Source: Styela clava
Taxonomy: Eukaryota > Chordata > Ascidiacea > Stolidobranchia > Styelidae
Direction: 5' to 3'
DNA: 64,000 nucleotides
Assembly: GCF_964204865.1 (NCBI RefSeq)
Contig: NC_135254.1
Coordinates: 17,241,001-17,305,000, forward strand
Under the pieces are notes generated by a model. It was not told the origin of the DNA and made no database searches. It saw nothing but the letters and a program-made list of their open reading frames with translations. Below, in pieces: positions 56,001 through 64,000 of the stretch. Position 1 is the first letter of the stretch. Each line of letters opens with the position of its first letter. The position numbers were made by a program, and so were the translations under genes.

Positions 56001-58585
56001 GCAAGGATTAGTTTGGGCATTGACATTCGAGCATTTTTGCCCCCATGAGTGGGGGAGGCCAGGGTTACTGGCAAATGAACTGAAAGTACATAAAACAATT
56101 CAGGTAATTAATGAAAAATCACAAAAGAATATAGGTTGAGAGACACTGCTTTACGTTAAATAATACCACAAAGCGACTAAATTGGGCCATTCTCAAGATT
56201 ATTAATATTAGAAGAATTGCGTGCATTCGAACAATTCACAGATTGCATATTTCTACCGACGCGAGAAATGGCAGCTGCATCCATCTAACCTTTGGCAATT
56301 TGTATGCTATATATCGAACCTGAGTTTTACAGGGCAAACAGAAGAATCTGTTTTGCAGTTACCGTAGGTTTTTATGCTATACAATTTTGTTAATGAGGCT
56401 TTGTCTGCTTTTATAAATAGTTATTAAAGAAACCTAATATCCACAATTCAATTCAGTCTCTGGCAGGTTTGTCACTGTATTTTCACATCATCACACACTA
56501 TGTGATACGATATAAAAGAACCCACTTCTACCTAGAGGTCAATAACAGTATAAAGCCAAGTCTAGTAAAATGATAGATTTGAAAAGCACTTCAGCGATGG
56601 CCAAAAATTAAATGATTTACTATACTAATGGTCTTTCGAATATTTATATTTTGGGTCAAGTAAAAAATAGACATTCACAGAAATCATTGCAAATTTGTAT
56701 GAATTGGATTTGGTAGTGCAGAATACCGTAGTTTTTTTTATAAACATTTTTTGATTGATTTTCTATTTTTTATAGTCAAAAGTTGAATGATGGCATAATT
56801 TTAAAATCCTAATATATCACAAATTTGTCATATTCTACATTTACAGCATCCATGAAGCCACTGTAATAGTCGAGCCCATTTTTTTCATAATCATTGAAAT
56901 ATCATATCAGACGGTTAAGACCATATGCAAACATCAAATGTCTTTTTTATTTGTTTACCATACCTCTCTCACGTCTGAGTCTGAACGTTTCACATACCCA
57001 GGGTCCATACATGATACAGTGAAATATAGAACTAATGATGCAAGAGTAACTGAACCAAATGCAATAGGAAGTGAATATGCACCGGAATCAATATGTGATC
57101 GTAGTACTGAAACATAAAAGCAATATGTTCACTAATTGAATCAAAGCATACTTAGTTAATCACAGCTGTTTCATGATGAAAATAAAGTGCTTTTATCACA
57201 TCGATTCAATACAAATTTTACATTGGAATTTTTTAATGCCTATGGCGCTATACTTAGACAACAAAGAATGAAAACAGGCCCTATGATTTAATTTATAAAT
57301 TCCCTTACGTTGCATTAAATGAAATGTAGAGGGACGCCAACAAATCTGATTGAATTAGCAATTATTTAACTTGACACATGATAAGTCGAGCATGAATAAT
57401 TCAGGAAATCAATAGAAGGTGAAGCAAGGGTTAACTTGTCTTCCAGGGACATCAATCCTAAATAACTCCTAATGGTATGTTACAAACCATTTGAATTATT
57501 TATATACTATTTCTATTAAAAAAAAATTGAACCATTTTGACTCGTCCCTAATCCATATAAACTAAAACTTCTTCCTAGTTTAATTTAATGAAGTTTAAAT
57601 TAAAAATCAATATGCTCTTACAAGTTACAACATATGGCTGAGGAAAGGAGTGCTTGTTAGTTACTATAGAATCAACAAAAAATATTTTTTGATAGCAATC
57701 TCAAACTTCCTTGAGAAACTAATTAACAAATTAGCATTATTAATCAAGTGAGACACAATAAATATGTTGGTCATCATTGCTGTAGTGCAGATTGGAGTGA
57801 AAAAACAGCAAAAACCTCCTGCATTTGGAATTCCGTAACCAAAAAAAACGTGACAAGAAGTGCCAGTATAAATAATTAAAAAGGTCAAAGTTATTATGCA
57901 TCCTTGATAATTTCTTAGGGAATATACCGTCATTAAAAGTCACTATAACCATCACCAATATATTTGTCTTTTTCGTTAACAAATGTGACTGAGACAATAA
58001 TATTGAGTTTTAACAGTCTTAAATGAATTTAGATGAAGAATTGATAACATTTTATGTTATTAAATGACAAAATGTTGAACGCAAGTTGTATTGAAAAATA
58101 AAATAAAAGTTTGTCTAATGCACAATATGTAAATCTGAAGCAAAGATATTACTCAACCATGAACCGATTTCGATGAATGGATTTTAGCAGTCAATGATTT
58201 AAAAAAAATATAATATATTATCACATTTATTGAAGCTTCATTCAATTATCCTTGAGATTATGAGTCATGTACACCCTGGAAGTGTCAACAAACAAAGTGC
58301 GGAGAAATGTAATTGCTGTCAATTCATCCCTGATACATACTGCTAAATAACATCAAAAAATATTTCCTTTATTGAACATATTCAAATGTTAACAAAACTT
58401 TTTGTTGTGTTTTGAACCATTAACACAAAAATTGGTAATCATTGATAAACCATAAACTGATAAAACTTACCAGTTTGTGTTCCCATGAGAGCAATCATAA
58501 TAGCTAGGGTGAGAACAACATGTACGGTGCGTGAGATTACTTTTATGGTACTATTGCTTTTGCCTTTTTTGAGATTATCCGCCAT
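53017..58585 (-). CDS. ZDHHC12: DHHC palmitoyltransferase, ZDHHC12 type
   Basis: A multi-pass enzyme that attaches palmitate to cysteines of target proteins, usually in ER/Golgi membranes. Six exons in transcript order: 58471-58585, 56964-57106, 55633-55842, 54727-54893, 53680-53853 and 53017-53242. All joins keep phase, giving 344 residues. Helices: [15 protein letters not shown], then [20 protein letters not shown]; a loop with MDPGYV; a long acidic linker; the cysteine-rich domain [20 protein letters not shown] with the catalytic DHHC, then [13 protein letters not shown]; then [16 protein letters not shown] and [20 protein letters not shown] with the TTxE motif read as HTTWE; and [15 protein letters not shown] near the end. 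Order and the [18 protein letters not shown] and SRHR segments fit ZDHHC12. The linker encoded by exon 3 (about 50 acidic and polar residues) makes it longer than human ZDHHC12, which is about 267 residues. Confidence 0.94.
55900..56148. mobile_element. hAT MITE
   Basis: CAGTGTTTCTCAATG to GTTGAGAGACACTG inverted ends; flanking octamers CTTTATAT and CTTTACGT match at 6 of 8. ZDHHC12 intron 2. Confidence 0.75.
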
Positions 58586-59020
58586 GATACTGATTCAATT
58601 TTGATAGCAAACATCAGAATAAGACTCAGTAAATAAGAGCAAACCTCTCACAAGGCTCGCTAATAGTTTCCAGTGTCTTCCTAGCTACGAATATTTTATA
58701 ATATTATCCACTAGTCTAATATATTAATCTAATTAGTCTGTTAGAAATAAAAACGATATCAGTACATAAAAAAATCTTAAAACTTCTATTTTATAAATCA
58801 TTCATAAATAAAAGAATAGTCATACAGACATAAAAATTAGCTCTGTAGCAGGTTTTTAAATAATCCTATGTTTTGCCAAGTCACCTTAGTTAAATTAATT
58901 AAAGATTGGCAAATACATCAAATGATTGATGAGGATCAATTACAGAATGAGGAACAGCCAACAATTTACCAGACCACAATTTCAGAATTCGTGGTGTTCA
59001 GAACGTTAATCATGCATATA
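58586..59020. other. upstream of ZDHHC12
   Basis: Probable 5' UTR and promoter of ZDHHC12. No clear motif or repeat is recognised. Confidence 0.4.
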
Positions 59021-59238
59021 GGATAGGATTTACATATTTATCCCAGGGAGAAGAAAACCAATGAGGCGGCTTAACCATATGGCGAACCACGACCTCTCGT
59101 TCGGTTACCATTCCATGTGTCAGGTATGGGATTGGTTAAGCCTATTTGTTTTCGGAAGCAAGGACTCGATGGTGGAGAAAGCTGTAACCGACCAATGGTT
59201 ACATGAACCACCCAGGAGTCCAGCAATCCTCTCGCACA
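59021..59238 (-). mobile_element. SINE copy without tRNA head
   Basis: GGATAGGATTTACATATTTA to CAGCAATCCTCTCGCACATC is the reverse complement of the SINE body and tail at 61011-61217. It sits just 3' of the broken FLYWCH locus. Confidence 0.85.
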
Positions 59239-59375
59239 TCAGATACTCGCCCCAGGCAGCAGAAAAGTTTGACACCACTTGCTAGAAGCTTGATATCAAT
59301 GTGATTTCACATCAGTATAGATAATCCCACATGCCGCGTATGGGTTTTCCAACCCGTGCTTCGCAACAGCCCTGT

Positions 59376-60231
59376 TCAGAATGGCCATTCGTTTGGATTT
59401 GGGTCGTGGGTATGCTCGCAATCATTTCGACTGAAATTCTCTTCTATTTGGTAAACCTTGGCCGGGCATACATTCCCCTTTCTTCGCACGGACATCTCCA
59501 GGTAACTGTAGATAAAAAATATTAATTAGAAATAACCTTTTCGTTGTACTAATTAATATGCGATTTACAATAACTCACCACTTCCGTTTAGACTAGTTCG
59601 AAGCACCGTATAAGAATACCCGTGCCTCTCATACAGCTTGGGGTGATTTCGTTGACTGAGGCCCCCTACCACCACAAAAGTAGCCTCTGCATTTTCACTG
59701 GATGGGTCTCTGGATCCAGACGCCTCTATGGATGACTCTACCACCCCGGAACATCCGGCATGAAATGCAAAGATTTCTTCTTTCTGTAAAATATAGCAAC
59801 AAGTTGTCATATGTATTACTGGGTGCAACACAATGCTAAGCTCCATAAATAAGTAGGGAGAGAGCTTATTTACCATGGGTATCGGACTAATCTCTGAGCA
59901 TTCAGAGTCGGAGTAATCAACAAGTCGTGGAATATCTGCCGGTGGGACTGCACAATTTGAAAAATCATTCCATTGACTTTCTACCTGCAAAAAAAACAAG
60001 ATTATTAGAATTTTTCGACACAGAATCTTTTGTACCTAATTTTGTGTATCTGCCCAAATATTTCCAATTAAAAGTTACATCCTGACTTTTCAGCAATCTG
60101 GACATTTCTACTTCAGTTTTGTTGAAACATTTACGGTGAAACCACCGAACACAAATGTCGCAGATGAGGTCTTCTCGCTTGCTGGTGACAGTAGACTTGC
60201 ATTCGCTGCAAACCTTCATTGAGTCCATCAT
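59376..60231 (-). pseudogene. PHD-FLYWCH locus of a MULE-like family, broken
   Basis: Minus strand. From the ATG at 60231, a PHD-like finger (VCSECK, then LICDICVRWFHRKC); its last Cys pair is lost (WKYLGR where the sister locus has WKCLNC). Next the acidic motif RLVDYSDSECSEISPIP (59877-59927). After an intron, an exon ending at 59579 carries the first half of a FLYWCH zinc finger (FVVVGGLSQRNHPKLYERHG then YSYTVLRT). The next exon, from 59505, gives TWRC, then after a one-base shift near 59490 the rest (GNVCPAKVYQI, EHTHDP), and a stop at 59376. The exon 1 to exon 2 join leaves no clean frame. FLYWCH fingers often precede MULE transposase domains; none follows here before the SINE at 59238. 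Function of the intact ancestor is unknown. Confidence 0.75.
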
Positions 60232-60300
60232 CGTTTTAAGGTTGAAAATTGTTAATACTATCGAAACTGGCGTAAAATCGTAGATACAGAAATATTTCAA

Positions 60301-60918
60301 AGTTATCTAATCCGGAGATAGGGAGATGGAACACGCCGCTTTTATCTCCAAATTCACACCTCTGCTATCTGTGACTTATCTCGTGATACAAGTGCATACC
60401 GGTATACAGATATAGAAGATGCTAAAAAAAGAAGATTTCAGCTCGGCGGTGTGGTGCATTGTGCTACAAGTGCAGTTTTAAGTATTCTGTGGCGTCTGCA
60501 GCAAAATCATGACGGTATTTCCATACCTTGGCCGCTACAGCCAAACCTATGGCGACTGATTTTTAGGCTGCCACAAACCATTGACGAGCTGCCGTTACCG
60601 TGGCAGCAAATTTAAAACCAATGGCAGATAAAATTTTGCTTCTGTAACCACGGGAGGTGGGCCGTAAAGATAGGGTTGATTCTTATGGTAACAAATATTG
60701 GGTAAGTTGGATCGTTTTTCTTATGGATACAGTTTTGATGGATTTGGGGTAGGGTTTAAGTAGATATAATTCCGCATGATCCTTTGAAATATATATTATG
60801 GTATATTATTTTGTGAATATGCCGTTAATACTGATTACTGAATAGCGCTATATAACCATGACAAGAGCTGCCGCGGTTCGTATGTGGCAGGAGCTGCCAT
60901 GAAGTGGTAAGAACTGTG
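60301..60918. other. upstream of the PHD-FLYWCH locus
   Basis: No gene is recognised. GGCAGC- and CCAT-rich short repeats occur near 60520-60640, but no clear unit emerges. Confidence 0.35.
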
Positions 60919-61217
60919 CCTCTCGTGCTAAGCGTTAAAAATACGCTCGCCACCGCATCTATGATTACCCTTCGTTGGTTCGCAGGTTCGAATGCCGTGC
61001 GGGGATGATCACGTGCGAGAGGATTGCTGGACCCCTCGCCGCCGTAGGGTGGTTTACGTAGCCGCTGTCTGCTGGTCGGTTACGGTTTCCTCCACCATCA
61101 AGTCCATGCTTCCGAAAACAAATAACTGGCTAACTAATCTTATAAACGACCTGGACTGGTAACCCGACGAGAGGCCGTGGTTTGCCATATGATTATAAAT
61201 ATGTAAATCCTATCCTA
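60919..61217 (+). mobile_element. tRNA-derived SINE, fullest copy
   Basis: The head (60919-61000) resembles a tRNA gene, with a B-box-like GGTTCGAATGC at 60985-60995. The body begins at CGTGCGAGAGGATTGCTGG and the tail ends AATATGTAAATCCTATCC. It is the best reference copy in the window for those at 11674, 26329, 34592, 47269 and 59021. Confidence 0.88.
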
Positions 61218-61347
61218 GCTACAATTAAAAAATAAACCAAGTTTTGCCACTGGTCATCTGTCATCTTTTAGTGTTAATCTTAATCACATCCGCGCATACC
61301 GATTCTCACGGAGCTGACTTCGATGGGCTGACGGACAACTCGACTAC

Positions 61348-61402
61348 ACGGACAACTCACCAGAGACAACTCGACTACCTGGAGACCTGGTGAGTTGTCC
61401 GT
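61348..61402. repeat. 16-bp inverted repeat (hairpin)
   Basis: ACGGACAACTCACCAG at 61348-61363 and its exact reverse complement at 61387-61402 enclose a 23-base loop. ACAACTCGACTAC occurs repeatedly around it and in the tandem array 400 bases on. Confidence 0.9.
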
Positions 61403-61782
61403 CTTTTCGCATTTTCTACGATGGTGTTTTAGGTCTATAGAAATGCGTTTTTGATATTTTTAGTGCTCAAATGTCGAGAAAAATACATAAATATTCTCTA
61501 GAAAGCATTTTTATTTGTATAAGTGGCTTATTTTAATCATGTTGTATGAATACAAATACAGTGTACAGACGAAATTGGAGTAACGTTAGCGAAGTTAGAC
61601 TGTTGACTTATAGGACTGTGTTCGTTTAATTTTATGAACTTTATTGGTATTAAATGTTTTGAATGAGCACATTTGAATATATTAAAACCTTTATACTTCA
61701 CAGTAACACTTGAATATTTATGAATGTGAGCTTAGTAGTCTGTGGTTGCAGTAGTCTAAACTCGCCTACGGCAGTCGCCCGT

Positions 61783-61985
61783 CAACTCACCAGTCGAGCA
61801 AACGCTCTGCGACGTGACGTCATCGATGCTCGAGGTAAAGACAACTCGACTACCGAGCAACGAGAGTCAGACAACTCACTAGTCGAGCAATTGCTCTGCG
61901 ATATAGATGCTCGAGGTAAAGACAACTCGACTACCGAGCAACCTCACTAGTCGAGCAATCGCTCTGCGATATCGATGCTCGAGGA
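61783..61985 (+). repeat. short tandem array with CTCGAG core
   Basis: Three units of about 70-88 bp share CTCACTAGTCGAGCAA, GCTCTGCGA, GATGCTCGAGG and AAAGACAACTCGACTACCGA. The third is cut short. An open frame runs across it (61720-61950), but the repeat alone explains it. Confidence 0.85.
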
Positions 61986-62344
61986 GAAGACATTGCTTTG
62001 CAAAACGCAGACTCAATAGTTGCATAGCATTTACTTAGTGCCGACTGATATTAGTTGTAAGCCAACTCACCACGCCAAGGTTTCAGTCATAGAGTTGGAA
62101 TTTCTTTCTGCAGAAGAAAACCAGGAACAGATAGGCACTGTCGCTGCGCCTGGCAAAGAAACTGGGCCGAAGAATGGATAAAAGATGTTTACTTTTTGTT
62201 ACGAATAATGAATTTAATATGATATTTGAATACTAAACGTTATGGGGAAATTTAATGGATGGAAGGTTTTGTTTTCTTTTTCGTTACGAATATTGAATTT
62301 TATTTGAATACTAAACGTTATAGGAAATTTGCTGCTTTACATAC

Positions 62345-63380
62345 TTACTCTTTGCAATACTGCGGCCCGTAGATCCTTGAACACCTCCGAAGAAGAGAGT
62401 CCACAGATAACTCTCCTTCCTTAAACTGTTCCCAAACATGTTGCACCCTCTCGTTGGCTTCCGCATACCTGCCGTTGACACGACCCACAACATTCTCTTC
62501 CAAAATATCCACAACGTCCGCCTCTATCCCTATACTTACCTCATACATTGTTAAGATTAAACTGTAAAAAGGCATATTTTTCCGAGTTATACTGTTGAAA
62601 TGGCGGTGCCAACCTTCCAGATGATTATTGGTTCTTATTTCTACGTCGAATACTGACCAATCCTTAGGAGTCCAGACACTGTTGTATAACCATGTGTTTT
62701 GAAAATATTCGGCGAAGTTCTTGAGTATGCATCTTTTCTTTCAGTGATTTGAACCTGGACGTGATAAACATAGCAGGTATATAGCACAGCGCCATGACAT
62801 GCTTTATCAGGTCTCTTGTCCCAGCGTCCCTAAAACAAAATAAAACATGTTAAAACAAAAGAAGTGGAAGAAGTACAAAGACATATATATAAATATGGTT
62901 AACCACTCACTTGTTGTATAGGCGAGCCAAATTAAACGATTCATTAACCACGGACGGAATATCTGGGAATGCGAATGCGACGTCGTCCTGTGTAATATAT
63001 TAAGAATGTTAGTTTATTATAGTCTAGATAGGTCAACAAATAATCCATAAAAAATAGTCAACTTACCCTGGGTATTGGGCTGATTTCCGAGCATTCGGAA
63101 TCAGAGTAGTCTACCAGCCGGCGACTAGGTTCCATCTGCTGGGATACAACAATCCGGTCGGAGTCATGATGGGTGTCCTGGGCCTGGTAGCAGTTCAGGC
63201 ACTTCCACTCCAACGTTACGTCCTGTTTTTTAATAGCCTGTAAGGTTCCCTTGTCATTGCCACATCTGAATTATTAAAACATTTGCGATGAAACCAATTT
63301 CGACAGACGTCACAGATGAGTCCCTCCTGCTTCATGGAAACATTGTCGTCACATCTCTTGCCCATATTTGGAGTAGTCAT
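62345..63380 (-). pseudogene. PHD + MULE-type C-terminus locus, broken
   Basis: Minus strand, three exons: 63067-63380, 62911-62987 and from 62829 to a stop at 62345. Exon 1 has GLICDVCRNWFHRKCF, a frame change near 63235-63250, then WKCLNC and the same RLVDYSDSECSEISPIP motif (63070-63120) as the locus at 59376. Exons 2-3 give LARLYNK, LIKHVMALCYIPAMF and, after a second frame change near 62720, WSVFDVEIRTNNHLEGWHRH and VQHVWEQFKEGELSVDSLL, which resemble the C-terminal part of MULE transposases of animals. The FLYWCH finger and the catalytic DDE core expected between are absent. Compared with the inverted copy at 63619-64000, this one lacks eight bases near 62720, which accounts for the second shift. 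The first Cys pair of the finger keeps only one cysteine. Confidence 0.75.
62561..62930. repeat. left arm of inverted duplication
   Basis: Near-exact reverse complement of 63619-64000. The inner edge falls inside exon 2 of the broken MULE-like gene. The outer edge is unknown because the right arm runs off the window. Confidence 0.95.
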
Positions 63381-63618
63381 CTTGAATTCTTGCGTAGTTT
63401 TTGTGGAGTTAATATATCGTTAGTCGTCCTCGTTTCAGTATAAAACTGTGATGGAAACGACCTCGGCTAATGAGTATTTACGTTTGTAAGGTGCCAGGCC
63501 GGCGATAATGAGGCTGTAAACTCGGCGATAACCGAGAAGTAATCTCGGCGCGCGGCATCATTATCACCGATCTTGCACTTTATCTAATCTCCGTGCATGG
63601 ATATCACCAATCTGGCAC

Positions 63619-64000
63619 TTGGCTCGCCTATACAACAAGTGAGTGGTTAACCATATTTATATATATGTCTTTGTACTTCTTCCACTTCTTTTGTTTTAAC
63701 ATGTTTTATTTTGTTTTAGGGACGCTGGGACAAGAGACCTGATAAAGCATGTCATGGCGCTGTGCTATATACCTGCTATCTTTATCACGTCCAGGTTCAA
63801 ATCACTGAAAGAAAAGATGCATACTCAAGATCTCAAGAACTTCGCCGAATATTTTCAAAACACAAAACACATTATACAACAGTGTCTGGACTCCCAAGGA
63901 TTGGTCAGTATTCGACGTAGAAATAAGAACCAACAATCATCTGGAAGGTTGGCACCGCCATTTCAACAGTATAACTCGGAAAAATATGCCTTTTTACAGT
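63619..64000 (+). pseudogene. right arm: inverted MULE-like copy, truncated
   Basis: Plus-strand copy of the 3' part of the locus at 62345-63380, starting TTGGCTCGCCTATACAACAA with the same GTGAGT donor, the same intron and the same acceptor, then DLIKHVMALCYIPAIF and MHTQDLKNFAEYFQNT. It keeps eight bases (63829-63836) missing from the left arm, so its frame is open there, but differs near 63862 (AAACACA replaces TGG, net +4), which shifts the frame and removes the downstream WSVFD region. The window ends inside it. Confidence 0.8.

Noticed and set aside
57664-57997. Minus-strand frames in ZDHHC12 intron 1
   Set aside because: They have no place in the DHHC family layout, and exons 1 and 2 join in phase without them.
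60919-61000. Stand-alone tRNA gene
   Set aside because: The B box is good but the cloverleaf is imperfect and the sequence runs straight into a repeated SINE body.
1-64000. CRISPR arrays, operons or prophage
   Set aside because: The sequence is clearly animal nuclear DNA with spliced genes; the tandem repeats seen lack spaced direct-repeat structure.

Overview
The window is animal nuclear DNA: AT-rich, with intron-split genes, GT-AG introns mostly of 0.1-1.5 kb, and a dense load of transposons. Five recognisable host genes (a C-type lectin, ATF6, KYNU, Act1-like SEFIR adaptors, ZDHHC12) point to a bilaterian. Compact introns, many short hAT/MITE insertions and a BEL/Pao element suggest an invertebrate deuterostome, most likely a tunicate; the species is an inference. 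I assembled exons by hand by requiring an open frame, GT/AG ends and phase agreement across each join.

Layout. 218-8295: a complete BEL/Pao LTR retrotransposon with matching 922-bp LTRs, a GAACT target duplication and one long gag-pol frame that shifts near its 3' end. 8296-17849: mostly non-coding, with two minus-strand exons of a C-type lectin domain (11298-11987) and a foldback repeat. 17850-38629: a 25-exon plus-strand gene for ATF6, the membrane-tethered bZIP sensor of ER stress, with the bZIP, transmembrane helix, S1P-type cleavage site and lumenal domain all identifiable; its introns carry many hAT and MITE insertions. 42267-46978: a 9-exon kynureninase (PLP enzyme of tryptophan catabolism) that keeps the PLP lysine but lacks several substrate-pocket residues. 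49253-50164 and 51229-51744: two adjacent SEFIR-domain adaptors resembling the C-terminus of Act1/TRAF3IP2, the IL-17-receptor adaptor. 53017-58585 (minus): a 6-exon DHHC palmitoyltransferase of the ZDHHC12 type. 59376-64000: remains of a PHD-FLYWCH-MULE transposase-like family: two minus-strand copies with different damage, plus an inverted duplication running off the window end.

The host genes do not form one pathway. ATF6 and ZDHHC12 both act at ER/Golgi membranes, and KYNU and the SEFIR adaptors both have immune-metabolic links in other animals, but co-location here is not evidence of a shared function. The most unusual points are the silent-only divergence of a 17-residue motif between the two broken transposase-like loci, the SEFIR pair with a 23-residue tandem repeat, the altered kynureninase pocket, and a frame-neutral optional exon pair between the ATF6 membrane helix and its cleavage site.
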